Under the pieces are notes generated by a model. That model ran no database searches, was not told the origin of the DNA, and saw nothing but the letters and a program-made list of their open reading frames with translations. Shown here piece after piece: positions 38,806 through 47,770 of a DNA stretch of 55,059 bases. Position 1 is the first letter of the stretch. Each line of letters begins with the position of its first letter. Source of the stretch: JBCCMB01 sp039026555 (GTDB lineage Bacteria > Pseudomonadota > Alphaproteobacteria > Caulobacterales > Hyphomonadaceae); NCBI GenBank assembly GCA_039026555.1, contig JBCCMB010000005.1, positions 1 to 55,059 on the forward strand, read 5' to 3'. Made by a program: the position numbers and the translations under genes.

Positions 38806-39111
38806 ATGGCTTGTTTCTTGTTGCGCTTTGAGATCGTCGGCGCCGAATTCCACGCAGACGCGCAAATCCCGCTGACCCTCGACGGCGTGGAGCAGCTCGT
38901 CCAACCCGCCGGTGCGTTCGCCACGCGCGCCGAGCGGGGCGATACGCTTGAGGAGGCGCGGGCCAAAGCCATGGCCGCCTTGCGCGTGGAGTTGCAGGAT
39001 TTGCGACTTTGGTCCGCCTTCGACCTCGTTCCCGACGGCGTGACCGAATTGGCGTTCTTCAAATTTTTGTTCGAAAATCCCCCCAGCGGATTTGCGTTCT
39101 ACATGAATTGA
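38806..39111 (+). CDS. Hypothetical protein, 101 residues
   Basis: A soluble protein with no membrane segment or signal. It reads as an alternating hydrophobic/charged beta-rich N-terminus, an alanine-rich helix (LEEARAKAMAALRVELQ), and an aromatic tail ending NPPSGFAFYMN. I do not recognise it. It sits 21 bases after cysS and before the ExoD gene and might be co-transcribed with cysS. A start signal (AGGGA about 12 bases upstream) is weak, but the codon use is coding-like. Confidence 0.6.
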   Translation: MACFLLRFEIVGAEFHADAQIPLTLDGVEQLVQPAGAFATRAERGDTLEEARAKAMAALRVELQDLRLWSAFDLVPDGVTELAFFKFLFENPPSGFAFYMN

Positions 39112-39148
39112 CGAGGTCGGCGCGACGCCGGGATGTGAGGTAACGAGC

Positions 39149-39760
39149 GTGGCGACATCTCGAACGGAGAATTTTCAAACGCTGCTACAAAGCTTCGCCG
39201 ATCGATCGGACGGCGACACGATCAGCGTGCGCGATTTACTGACGATTGTCGGGCGGCGCGCGCATGGTCCTGTCATTTTGTTGTTGGGTTTTATCGCGGT
39301 TTCGCCGCTGACGATTGTACCCGGCGCCTCATGGTTGGTCGCGATGCTGACGCTGATCTTCGCGGTTCAGATCGTTTTGGGGCGTCGCTATCCTTGGGTG
39401 CCAAAGAAAATCTTGGACGCCGAATTCCCACGTAAATATCTGTTGCAGGCGGTGAATGGCGGTATGCGCTGGGCGTCTGCCGCAGATCGGCTGACGGCGC
39501 CGCGATTGACGTTTTTGACGGACACACCCTTCGTCCAACTCACCGCCCTCGCATGTGTGGCGGCCGCCCTTATCACCTTCCCACTTGGGCTTGTGCCTTT
39601 CGGCCCTCTTCTTCCGGCGCTCGCGATTTTACTGATCGGGGTGGGATTGTCCGCGCGCGACGGCGCCTTTCTATTGCTGGCGTTTGCAGCCTTGGGCGCA
39701 GGCGGCCTTGTTATGATGCGTGTCGCCGACAAGGTCGCCGCCATGCTCGGCTTGACCTAA
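39149..39760 (+). CDS. ExoD-family membrane protein
   Basis: A 203-residue inner-membrane protein of the ExoD family, first linked to exopolysaccharide synthesis in rhizobia. Residues ~25-75 hold the signature LLTIVGRRAHGPVILLLGF, then two further membrane segments in the C-terminal half. The start is GTG at 39149. Its role outside symbiotic bacteria is unclear. Confidence 0.85.
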   Translation: MATSRTENFQTLLQSFADRSDGDTISVRDLLTIVGRRAHGPVILLLGFIAVSPLTIVPGASWLVAMLTLIFAVQIVLGRRYPWVPKKILDAEFPRKYLLQAVNGGMRWASAADRLTAPRLTFLTDTPFVQLTALACVAAALITFPLGLVPFGPLLPALAILLIGVGLSARDGAFLLLAFAALGAGGLVMMRVADKVAAMLGLT

Positions 39761-39787
39761 GCGGCGCACACCCCGACTTAAGGGACC

Positions 39788-40216
39788 ATGTTCGGAGATC
39801 TTTATCATAACCGGGTCCTGGAGCTTGCAGGCTCGATCCCCCGCACTGAGCGCCTCGAAGCCCCACAAGGCAGCGCAGAGAAGGTGTCGCGCGTTTGCGG
39901 GTCCGTGATGACGGTGGATGTCGTGCTTGATGATGAGCGGCGTATCGCCGACATCGGCCTGGACCCACGCGCCTGCGCGCTCGGCCAAGCCTCTGCATCG
40001 GTATTGGCGCGCAATGCGATCGGCAAATCGCTGGACGAGATCAAAGCGGTGCGCGACGCCCTACGCGCGATGTTGAAAGAGGGCGGCGAACCGCCGGACG
40101 GTGATTTTTGGGAGTTGCGCCATCTAGAAGGCGTCAAAGACTATCCGCAGCGCCACGCGTCCACCCTCCTCGCCTTCGAAGCCTGCATCGCCGCGATGGA
40201 AGACGCGCTCAATTGA
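39788..40216 (+). CDS. NifU-like iron-sulfur cluster assembly scaffold protein
   Basis: A 142-residue member of the IscU/NifU-N family in the alphaproteobacterial subgroup. Two of the three usual cluster cysteines are visible, in SRVCGS and RACALGQA; the third canonical position, near RHASTLL, has no cysteine, as I recall for this subgroup. It follows exoD by 27 bases. Whether it carries a cluster is not shown. Confidence 0.85.
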   Translation: MFGDLYHNRVLELAGSIPRTERLEAPQGSAEKVSRVCGSVMTVDVVLDDERRIADIGLDPRACALGQASASVLARNAIGKSLDEIKAVRDALRAMLKEGGEPPDGDFWELRHLEGVKDYPQRHASTLLAFEACIAAMEDALN

Positions 40217-40319
40217 GCGCCGGCAGCCTCCATTAAACCTTGTTCATGCCCGAAATCGGCCCAATCGTGCGCTAGTCTAAGGGCTCGCTGACAATTTTAT
40301 CGGATCATGAGGGACGAGG

Positions 40320-41783
40320 ATGACCGACACCCTGCCCCCGCCGCCAAGCGGCGGACCGCCTGACGCACCTATTGCGCGCGGGCTCGATTTCAACCGCTTT
40401 GTACCTAAACGATCATTTGGCCTGAAATTGCTTCTGGTCTGCGCGCTTGCGCTCCTGATGGCGATCCCCGCCGGCTTTGTTTGGGCGGTGGTGTTCGACC
40501 GGGAAGCCAATGCAAACGATGCAGTCGCCAGCGTCAGCCATTTGCGCGGCGGCCGGCAAACCGTGCTGGGTCCGGTTATCGTAGTTCCATTCACGCGCGA
40601 GATTGTCGAAACGATCCCGACCAATCAGCCGGGCGTGATGACAGAACAGCGCCGCACGGTGGCCGGCCGCGTCGTCCTCTATGCGGAAACCGGTGAGGTT
40701 CGCGCAAATCTAGACACGGAATTGCTCCGCCGGGGCATCCACGATGTGCCGGTCTATGACGTCGACGCAAACTTCAACGGCGCGTTCGACCTCGCCAAAA
40801 TAGAAACGACAGCGCCGGACAATGCGAATATCCTCTGGGAGGACGCGCGCGTTTTTCTGGGTCTCAGCGATTTGCGCGGCGCCCAGGACGCCGCCACGGT
40901 CAGCGTCGGCGGAGATACGCGGAACCTAGAACCCGTCAATCGGAACGCGCTATGGTCGCACGGCTATCCAAACCGAAGCGGGACCCAGCTCGCGGGCTAT
41001 AGTATGAGCCTCATTTCGGCTGAGCTTCCGGGTCTGGACAAGCGCCGCAACGCGCCGCTGACCATTGACGCCACTTTACGGTTCACAGGGGCGCAGCGTT
41101 TCGGGATGGCCCCCTTTGCAAAAGACACCCGCGTATCCCTTGAGGGCGATTGGCCAGATCCCTCTTTCCAGGGCGGTTTCCTGCCGCAAACGCGCACCGT
41201 GACCGAGACAGGCTTTTCGGCCGAATGGCGCGTTCCGTTCCTAGCGCGCGGGTCGCAAGGCGTCGGCGTCGATCTGTCCTTCGACGAATTGCTGGGCAAG
41301 GATTTAGGCGTCTTGCTGATCGACGAAGCCTCACCCTATCAATCGGTGAGCCGGGCTTTGAAGTATGCGCCAATGTTTTTGGGGTTGGTCTTCCTCACTT
41401 ATTTCCTGTTCGAGACCACCAGCGGCATGCGCGCCCACCCGGCGCAATACGTATTAGTGGGCTTGGCGCAGGCTGTATTTTATCTGCTGCTGCTTGGCGT
41501 TTCGGAACATTTGGGCTTCACGCTCGGCTTTTGGACTGCTGCGACGGCGACGGTGTGCATGCTGTCTCTATACGCGGGCAGCGTGTTCCGGTCTCGCAAG
41601 GCCGCCAGCAAAGCTTTCGGCGTGTTTACGGCGCTTTATGCGCTGATCTTCGTCTTGATGCGGATGGAGGATTACGCGCTGCTTGTCGGCTCTATCTTAA
41701 GTTTCGCAGCCATCGCCTTCACCATGTGGGCGACACGCGATCTGGATTGGTATGGCGATCGGCGCAGCGACGCCGACGCTTAG
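40320..41783 (+). CDS. creD: CreD inner-membrane protein
   Basis: A 487-residue protein of the CreD family, linked to envelope integrity and beta-lactam response in enterobacteria. It has one N-terminal membrane helix, a ~300-residue periplasmic domain, and about five C-terminal membrane helices with the typical KYAPMFLGLVFLTYFLFE. No CreB/CreC two-component genes are nearby, so the usual regulators are either elsewhere or absent. The start at 40320 has a GAGG site. Confidence 0.9.
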   Translation: MTDTLPPPPSGGPPDAPIARGLDFNRFVPKRSFGLKLLLVCALALLMAIPAGFVWAVVFDREANANDAVASVSHLRGGRQTVLGPVIVVPFTREIVETIPTNQPGVMTEQRRTVAGRVVLYAETGEVRANLDTELLRRGIHDVPVYDVDANFNGAFDLAKIETTAPDNANILWEDARVFLGLSDLRGAQDAATVSVGGDTRNLEPVNRNALWSHGYPNRSGTQLAGYSMSLISAELPGLDKRRNAPLTIDATLRFTGAQRFGMAPFAKDTRVSLEGDWPDPSFQGGFLPQTRTVTETGFSAEWRVPFLARGSQGVGVDLSFDELLGKDLGVLLIDEASPYQSVSRALKYAPMFLGLVFLTYFLFETTSGMRAHPAQYVLVGLAQAVFYLLLLGVSEHLGFTLGFWTAATATVCMLSLYAGSVFRSRKAASKAFGVFTALYALIFVLMRMEDYALLVGSILSFAAIAFTMWATRDLDWYGDRRSDADA

Positions 41784-41851
41784 ACGCAGATAAGTTGAAA
41801 GTGCGCCGCGCTGATGCGGCGTCCTTTCTCTTTGGCGCGACGGCGAGCGCG

Positions 41852-42016
41852 TTAGCTGTTCCACTTCTCCAGCTGCTTCGCAGCCCTGTCTCGACCGCCC
41901 AGTCTGGCGCGCCCAGACCAAACGCCGGCGATGATGATGACTGCGCCGAACAGCAGCCATTTGGCGAACAACGAAAGCAAATAGGTGATTGCAAGAATAA
42001 TAATTGCGCCCACCAA
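41852..42016 (-). CDS. Possible 54-residue small membrane protein
   Basis: The frame is open from 42082 down to the TAA at 41852-41854. Starting at the TTG at 42016 it gives 54 residues: two hydrophobic segments (around VGAIIILAITYLLSL and WLLFGAVIIIAGVW) and a basic tail rich in Arg and Lys ending EKWNS. A GTG lies at the next codon. The hydrophobic pattern looks real, but there is no ATG and no clear ribosome-binding site. It lies between convergent creD and acyltransferase genes. Confidence 0.4.
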   Translation of the reverse strand: MVGAIIILAITYLLSLFAKWLLFGAVIIIAGVWSGRARLGGRDRAAKQLEKWNS

Positions 42017-42096
42017 TTTTGGACCATACGCGCGCCATGATGCGCCAATCTGGTCAAATACGCCTTGCGTGATAAAGCCCTTTCAGCTTCAAGCGC

Positions 42097-42999
42097 TTAG
42101 CTTAAAGGCGCGAAAGGTTTGTCCGGGTCGTTAGACAAACTCGTCTCAACATACGCCTTCAAATGATCCGTCACTTTTTGCGGATCGCCCTGCAAATGCT
42201 CGATGGGAATTTGAGGCCCAAACGTGAGCTCGAACAAATCACCCTGCTTGTTCAGCAATTCATAGAACAGCGTAATGTCGCGCAATTCGCCGCTCAAATT
42301 CGACAGCGCATAATACAACGCCGAATTGCTCGCTTTCATATGCATGGGCGTTATTGGCGCTTTGTTCTTACGCGCCAGGGACACCACCGTCGGGAACCAA
42401 TCCTTGTCGACCAGGCGGCCCTTTGTTTTGTGCGCGAGGCGGCCTGAGGGAAAGATCACCACGCAACGCTCGTCGGAGAAAGCTTCGTCCGCGCGGCGCA
42501 AGGTCTCGCGCGTTTTCGCCGGCGAGCGCTTGTCCGTCACCCATTCCACCGGGATGATGACGTCGGAAAATCGCGGGTTAACGCGGCACGCATCCGAATT
42601 CGCAAAAATCTCAAGATCCGGGCGAAATTTCGCCAGGCCGCCATAGACGGCCGCGCCGTCGGCCAGACCTGTTGGATGATTTGACGCGATCACCATTCGA
42701 CCTGACCTCGGAATATGATCCACACCTCGCACCGAAAGACGCAGCCCAAGCGCGTCGACTAAGTATTCGAAACAGGCATGCCCATCGCTAAGTTCGGCGA
42801 TATCGTCCGCCATTCTGAGCGCCTTTTTGTATTGCAGCAATTTGTACAAAACAGGACGAAGCGCCGGCCACGTCCAATGGTTGGCGAAACTCGGGCAGCG
42901 TTCTTCGATCAAGACGTCGACAATATGCGAATCATCGACCTTGTTCGGCAGAAAGGCGGATAGCCGCGCCTCCCTCAACGCCTGGGCTTGATCTTCCAT
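42097..42999 (-). CDS. PlsC-type lysophospholipid acyltransferase
   Basis: A 300-residue acyltransferase with the catalytic motif NHPTGLADG (the NHxxxxD type), a following FPSGRLAHKTKG block, and the TPMHMKASNS segment. No membrane segment is obvious, as in some glycerol-3-phosphate- or hemolysin-related acyltransferases. It should transfer an acyl chain to a lysophospholipid or similar acceptor; the acceptor is not known. It is alone on the minus strand. Confidence 0.82.
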   Translation of the reverse strand: MEDQAQALREARLSAFLPNKVDDSHIVDVLIEERCPSFANHWTWPALRPVLYKLLQYKKALRMADDIAELSDGHACFEYLVDALGLRLSVRGVDHIPRSGRMVIASNHPTGLADGAAVYGGLAKFRPDLEIFANSDACRVNPRFSDVIIPVEWVTDKRSPAKTRETLRRADEAFSDERCVVIFPSGRLAHKTKGRLVDKDWFPTVVSLARKNKAPITPMHMKASNSALYYALSNLSGELRDITLFYELLNKQGDLFELTFGPQIPIEHLQGDPQKVTDHLKAYVETSLSNDPDKPFAPLS

Positions 43000-43251
43000 C
43001 TCGTTTCCGCTCCCGCCTACGCGAACGCTTTTTGTAAGCTGCGTCCGTCGTTAGTTTTCAGCCTGCAATATAATCAAACTGCAAAAAAATGCGCACTTAA
43101 TTCCCACCGCAGCTTTTTATGCGAAAGCTCACACAGTGTTCATTTTGCTTAACCAAAGGAGAATGAGAGGGTATAACATTATGGATTTGACAAGGGTTTA
43201 GACTTTATTGTTAGTCCGCCCCGATTGGTCGATTTGTGGGAGCTCGCGTCT

Positions 43252-43674
43252 ATGAAGGTCTTGTGGGTGGAGGATCATCCAAACGCCTGCAAAATGCTGG
43301 CGGCCGCTGGTGCGGCCGCAACGCATGCGCGCCTAAATGTCGACCTTGTGATAGCGGAATCCCTGTTGGCGGCCGAGAATCGCCTGAGGCTAGAGCGCTT
43401 CGACCTGGTGGTCGTTGATTTGCGCCTGCCAGACAGCGTCGATGAAGATGCGACCATGACGCGGATCGCGACCATGGGTGATTTCCGCGTGGCCGTCGTG
43501 TCTGCAAGCGAGCGGCGTCAAGAATTGGTGGATGCGCTTGTCCAATCCGGCCGCAATTGCGCGAAAACCGCGGTCGCGAAAGAGGATTTACGCCTCGCCG
43601 ACTTCTCAAGTGATCCGCAAAGCTTCGTTGATTTTCTCAAAAAAATGCTGAACGAAGAATCAGCGGCCGCATAA
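43252..43674 (+). CDS. Single-domain response regulator
   Basis: A receiver-only protein of 140 residues. The acidic pocket is Glu7-Asp8 in LWVEDHP, the phosphoacceptor is Asp56 in VVVDLRLPD, and Ser84 lies in VSASE, with the conserved lysine probably Lys105 or Lys110. There is no output domain, so it works by phosphotransfer or protein contact. I start at the ATG at 43252, with GGGAG about 9 bases upstream; an earlier TTG at 43225 is open. It stands alone, about 80 bases before zapE, and no kinase is adjacent. Confidence 0.82.
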   Translation: MKVLWVEDHPNACKMLAAAGAAATHARLNVDLVIAESLLAAENRLRLERFDLVVVDLRLPDSVDEDATMTRIATMGDFRVAVVSASERRQELVDALVQSGRNCAKTAVAKEDLRLADFSSDPQSFVDFLKKMLNEESAAA

Positions 43675-43752
43675 GCGCGTTGGGACTGCTTACGCTGCGC
43701 GGAACCGCCGAAACTAGTATCAGCCCTTAAGGGGCGTTTGAGCTGAGCGCCT

Positions 43753-44880
43753 ATGGCGGATCTCGATAAGGATTACCAGACGCGGCTAAGCGCGGGCGAT
43801 ATAGAGCCCGACCCCGCCCAAGCTGACGCCATCCGTCAGCTCGACGCATTGAGCGTGAAACTCAGCCGTAGATCCGGTTTGTTTTCGCGCGCAGAGCCGC
43901 CAAAGGGCCTTTATATGTGGGGCGATGTCGGACGCGGAAAATCCATGCTGATGGATTTGTTCCACGACCATGCGCCCGTGAAACGCAAACGCCGGGTCCA
44001 TTTTCACGATTTTATGCTGGAGGCGCATGAATTCGTGGGCACGTGGCGCAAGCTGGATCAAAACGAGCGGCGCAGGCGGGATGCGCATGTTCGGGGCGCA
44101 GGCGATGATCCGATTCCGCCCACTGCTAAACATCTGGCGACAAACGCCCGCCTTTTATGTTTTGACGAATTCCACGTCACCGACATCGCCGACGCGATGA
44201 TCTTAGGTCGGTTGTTTGAGCAGCTCTTCGCGCGCGACGTCGTGATCGTGGCGACCTCCAACAGGCACCCCGACGATCTTTATAAAAACGGCATCAACCG
44301 CCAGCTCTTCCTGCCCTTTATCGCTCAGCTCAAGGAGAAGATGGACATTCTGGAGTTAAGCTCGGCGCGCGATTACCGGCTTGAGCGTCTTGGCCGCGCG
44401 CCAGTCTATCAATCGCCTTTGGGCGCCGCGGCCGACCAAGACATGGACGCGGCTTGGAAGCGGATGACGAATGGCGAAACCCCGTCGCCAATGAAGCTAA
44501 ATGTGCAGGGCCGTGAAATCAGCGTGCCGCGGCACGCCGCTGGTTGCGCCCGCTTCGACTTCTCCGAGCTTTGCGACACGCCTTTAGGCGCCGCCGATTA
44601 TCTCGCCATCGCCCGCCGGTTTCACACTGTCTTCCTGGATCATACGCCGATCTTGTCGCCGGCGAACCGAAACGCCGCCGCGCGCTTCGTCAAATTGGTC
44701 GACGCGCTTTATGAGGCCAAGACAAAATTGGTGATCTCAGCGGCCGCCGAACCTGACCATTTGTATCCGACGGGCGACGGCGCGTTTGAATTCCAGCGCA
44801 CCGCCAGCCGTCTACATGAAATGCGCTCAACCGATTATTTGGCGGCAGAACGCGCAAGCTTGTCGCTAGATGTCGCCTAA
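43753..44880 (+). CDS. zapE: ZapE/AFG1-type ATPase
   Basis: A 375-residue AAA-like ATPase with Walker A GDVGRGKS (57-64), Walker B LLCFDEFHVTDIADAM, and the arginine-rich sensor region VVIVATSNRHPDDLYKNG. Its mitochondrial relative AFG1 handles inner-membrane proteins, and ZapE affects the FtsZ ring in E. coli. The exact role here is inferred. It follows the response regulator by 78 bases. Confidence 0.93.
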   Translation: MADLDKDYQTRLSAGDIEPDPAQADAIRQLDALSVKLSRRSGLFSRAEPPKGLYMWGDVGRGKSMLMDLFHDHAPVKRKRRVHFHDFMLEAHEFVGTWRKLDQNERRRRDAHVRGAGDDPIPPTAKHLATNARLLCFDEFHVTDIADAMILGRLFEQLFARDVVIVATSNRHPDDLYKNGINRQLFLPFIAQLKEKMDILELSSARDYRLERLGRAPVYQSPLGAAADQDMDAAWKRMTNGETPSPMKLNVQGREISVPRHAAGCARFDFSELCDTPLGAADYLAIARRFHTVFLDHTPILSPANRNAAARFVKLVDALYEAKTKLVISAAAEPDHLYPTGDGAFEFQRTASRLHEMRSTDYLAAERASLSLDVA

Positions 44881-44991
44881 CGCCGCGTGAATGCGTCAGG
44901 CCGCCGCTTTGAAATTAGGTGCGATCGAGACATATTGCGCTGCAACATACATACTCATGATCCGGATTAGACAGGTTTAGGGAGAGACGGC

Positions 44992-46701
44992 ATGGCAATG
45001 GACGGCGCGCAAGACGTCGCGGGCGACGCGCTCATCATCGATGATTTGGCGGGCGCGATGCGCGAAGCGGCGGCGGATGTCGAAACCTATTTCAATACCG
45101 CACGCAACGCGGTGGCGGCCAAAGTCGCGCCGGAGGGCAAGGTGAACCGCAAGCTGTTGGACGCCGAACAGCGCGCCGCGCATGGCCTTGCTTGGATCCT
45201 AACCTACTCGCAAACGCTTACCCAAGTGTCCGCATGGGCGGATCGCTTAGAGGCGGAGGGCGCGTTTGGCGAGATTGAGCAATTGTTGTCGCAAATCCTG
45301 TTTTGCGAGTATCTACATCAAATCTATGGCGGCATTCCAATAACGCAGACCGAATTGGTCCGCGCGCCGGATGTCGGCTTGGACCGCGATGCGCTCGAAA
45401 CGCTCTTCACGCCGGCGGTAAAAACACTCACGGAGCAAGGCTCAAGCCCGCATATCCGCGCACGCGCCGCCGAGCTCATCCGAGACGCCAAAGGCCAGGC
45501 GACCGTTGAGAACACCGGGCTCGACGAAACGCTCAACATGGTGCGCGACCAATTCCGCAAATTCGCCGAAGACAAAGTCGTTCCATACGCACACGACTGG
45601 CATTTGAAAGACGAGCTGATCCCGATCGAAGTGCTCGAAGAAATGGGTGAATTGGGTGTGTTCGGCCTCACCATTCCGGAAGACTTTGGCGGCCTGGGCA
45701 TGGGCAAAACCTCCATGTGCGTCGTCTCGGAAGAATTGTCCCGCGGCTATATCGGCGTCGGCTCGCTTGGCACGCGTTCGGAGATCGCAGCCGAACTGAT
45801 CTTGAACGGCGGCACAGACGCGCAGAAGGAAAGATGGCTGCCCGCGATCGCGTCTGCGGAAATCTTACCGACCGCCGTGTTCACGGAACCGAATACCGGC
45901 TCCGACCTAGGCTCTCTGAAAACCCGCGCGGTCAAAGACGGCGACACTTGGAAGATTACCGGCAACAAAACCTGGATCACTCACGCCGCCCGCGCGGACG
46001 TTATGACGCTTCTGGCGCGTACGGTTCCAGACACGAATAATTTCTCCGGCCTTTCCATGTTCCTCGCCGAAAAGCCGCGCGGCGACGACGACGCCCCCTT
46101 CCCTGCTCAAGGCATGACGGGCGGCGAGATTGAAGTGCTCGGCTATCGCGGCATGAAGGAGTATGAGCTGGGCTTCGACGCGTTCGAAGTCAGCCACGAC
46201 AATTTGCTCGGCCAAGTAGAAGGCATGGGCTTCAAGCATTTGATGGCCACGTTCGAAAGCGCGCGTATCCAAACGGCGGCGCGCGCCATCGGCGTCGCTC
46301 AATGCGCGTTTGAGCTCGGCTTGCAATACGCGCTGGACCGCCAGCAATTCGGTCAGCCGATTTTCGAATTCCCGCGCGTCGCGGACAAATTGGTGATGAT
46401 GGCGGCTGAACTCGTCGGCGTGCGCCAGCTTACCTATTTCTCGGCGCGCCAAAAGGATGAGGACAAACGCTGCGATCTGGAAGCGGGCCTCGCCAAATTG
46501 CTGGGCGCGCGGGTGGCTTGGTCAGCGGCGGACAATGCGCTGCAAATCCATGGCGGCAACGGCTTTGCGCTGGAGTATCCGATCAGCCGGGTCTTGCAGG
46601 ACGCCCGCATCCTCAACATCTTTGAAGGCGCCGGCGAGATCCAAGCGCATGTGGTCGCGCGCCGAACGCTCGACGAAGCGCTAGCGGGAGCCAATTCATA
46701 A
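44992..46701 (+). CDS. mcd: (2S)-methylsuccinyl-CoA dehydrogenase
   Basis: A 569-residue acyl-CoA dehydrogenase with an extra N-terminal helical domain (residues ~1-175) that ordinary acyl-CoA dehydrogenases lack; this is the hallmark of methylsuccinyl-CoA dehydrogenase of the ethylmalonyl-CoA pathway. The core has FTEPNTGSDLGSLKT, ITGNKTWITHA, and the C-terminal QIHGGNGF and FEGAGEIQ segments. It oxidises (2S)-methylsuccinyl-CoA to mesaconyl-CoA and gives electrons to ETF; etfBA lie 7 kb downstream. The start has a good ribosome-binding site (AGGGAGAG). A 54-residue ORF follows 3 bases after the stop. Confidence 0.87.
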   Translation: MAMDGAQDVAGDALIIDDLAGAMREAAADVETYFNTARNAVAAKVAPEGKVNRKLLDAEQRAAHGLAWILTYSQTLTQVSAWADRLEAEGAFGEIEQLLSQILFCEYLHQIYGGIPITQTELVRAPDVGLDRDALETLFTPAVKTLTEQGSSPHIRARAAELIRDAKGQATVENTGLDETLNMVRDQFRKFAEDKVVPYAHDWHLKDELIPIEVLEEMGELGVFGLTIPEDFGGLGMGKTSMCVVSEELSRGYIGVGSLGTRSEIAAELILNGGTDAQKERWLPAIASAEILPTAVFTEPNTGSDLGSLKTRAVKDGDTWKITGNKTWITHAARADVMTLLARTVPDTNNFSGLSMFLAEKPRGDDDAPFPAQGMTGGEIEVLGYRGMKEYELGFDAFEVSHDNLLGQVEGMGFKHLMATFESARIQTAARAIGVAQCAFELGLQYALDRQQFGQPIFEFPRVADKLVMMAAELVGVRQLTYFSARQKDEDKRCDLEAGLAKLLGARVAWSAADNALQIHGGNGFALEYPISRVLQDARILNIFEGAGEIQAHVVARRTLDEALAGANS

Positions 46702-46704
46702 TTC

Positions 46705-46869
46705 ATGGCCGCCAAGCATGACCAATTCTGGGACAAGGTCACTTGGAATTGCGCGAAGCAGCCGATCCGCGACGAAAAGACGTATGAGAAAAAGTTAGAG
46801 GATCCCGACGCCGCGATCGCCAAGGTTTTCACTATACTTAAGGCCAGCTTCGTCATCGACCGGGATTGA
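46705..46869 (+). CDS. Small ORF of 54 residues directly behind mcd
   Basis: An ATG at 46705 opens a 54-residue reading frame ending at TGA 46867-46869. The protein is soluble, Lys/Asp-rich, with the segment FWDKVTWNCAKQPIRDE and a single cysteine (Cys16), and a C-terminal segment AKVFTILKASFVID. It starts 3 bases after the mcd stop, which points to translational coupling. I know no family for it. It has coding-like composition but was too short for default calling. Confidence 0.5.
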   Translation: MAAKHDQFWDKVTWNCAKQPIRDEKTYEKKLEDPDAAIAKVFTILKASFVIDRD

Positions 46870-46958
46870 CGCCCAAAGGCGGTCCCGTAGCGAGACCTAT
46901 TCTGACGCCCGCCGAGTAGGCCGTTCGCTTTTCATCGAAAACGGAGTAAGTCGAGCGC

Positions 46959-47165
46959 ATGCAGACTTTCCTCTCTTACGCCCTCTACATTTCGATGGCG
47001 GTGGTTTTCGTCATCCTCGTTCTGGGGATTGTAAATTTGTTCTCTAACTCGGACGAACAGCGCTCGCGGTCCAACAAATTGATGCGCCTACGCGTCGCCG
47101 CGCAGTTTGTGGCTATCTTGCTGCTCGTCGCCGTGGGATGGGCGTCTGGAATGATTGGCGGCTAA
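46959..47165 (+). CDS. HIG1-domain small membrane protein (twin transmembrane)
   Basis: A 68-residue protein with two membrane helices separated by a charged loop. The segment RLRVAAQ matches the core R-x-R-x3-Q of the HIG1 motif, first seen in hypoxia-induced proteins that associate with cytochrome oxidase. Whether this one acts on respiration is inferred. The cobalamin adenosyltransferase gene starts 3 bases after its stop, so the pair is one unit. Confidence 0.78.
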   Translation: MQTFLSYALYISMAVVFVILVLGIVNLFSNSDEQRSRSNKLMRLRVAAQFVAILLLVAVGWASGMIGG

Positions 47166-47167
47166 GC

Positions 47168-47746
47168 ATGGTGACGCTGAACAAGATCTACACCCGCACG
47201 GGCGACAAAGGGACGACGCGTTTAGCGACGGGCCAAGAGATTAATAAATGGGACCCGCGCGTGGACGCCTATGGCGCCGTCGACGAAACCAACTCCGTGC
47301 TCGGCCTAGCGCGCTTGCACAGCGGGAAGGATCCGGACCTAGACGCCATGCTGGCGCGTATTCAAAACGACCTCTTTGATCTGGGCGCCGACCTTTCCAC
47401 GCCCGACACGGGCGAAGACCTGGGGTGGGAGCCCTTGCGCATGGTTCCCGCGCAAGTCGAGCGTTTGGAAGCTGAAATCGATGCGGTGAACGCCGACATA
47501 CCGCCTTTGGACAGTTTCATTCTGCCAGGCGGCTCTCCCCTCGCCGCCTATCTGCACCAGGCCCGCACGGTCGCGCGCCGTGCGGAACGGCTGACGGCTC
47601 AGCTTTACGCCAACCCCGACACACGCATCTCGGACGCGGCGCTGCAATACATCAATCGATTGTCGGATTTCCTCTTCGTCGCCGCCCGGCGCGCCAATGA
47701 GAATGGCGCAAATGACGTCAAATGGGTCCCAGGCGCGAACCGCTAG
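47168..47746 (+). CDS. Cob(I)alamin adenosyltransferase (PduO type)
   Basis: The 192-residue enzyme attaches the adenosyl group to cobalamin, making coenzyme B12. The N-terminal IYTRTGDKGTTRL and the later YGAVDETNSVLGLAR, with SDFLFVAARRAN near the end, match the PduO family. The start at 47168 is chosen because the ATG directly follows the HIG1 gene. Ethylmalonyl-CoA and methylmalonyl-CoA mutases need this cofactor, so its place next to mcd fits that pathway. Confidence 0.93.
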   Translation: MVTLNKIYTRTGDKGTTRLATGQEINKWDPRVDAYGAVDETNSVLGLARLHSGKDPDLDAMLARIQNDLFDLGADLSTPDTGEDLGWEPLRMVPAQVERLEAEIDAVNADIPPLDSFILPGGSPLAAYLHQARTVARRAERLTAQLYANPDTRISDAALQYINRLSDFLFVAARRANENGANDVKWVPGANR

Positions 47747-47770
47747 ATCATTCCACCGCAGGAGCCCGCC

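Noticed and set aside
39788..40216. NifU-like scaffold as a degraded gene because one cluster cysteine is missing
   Set aside because: The frame is intact, well spaced and matches the alphaproteobacterial subgroup that, as I recall, lacks this cysteine.
43187..43210. TTGACA box as promoter of the response regulator
   Set aside because: TTGACA is present at 43187-43192 but no acceptable -10 element lies 16-18 bases downstream.
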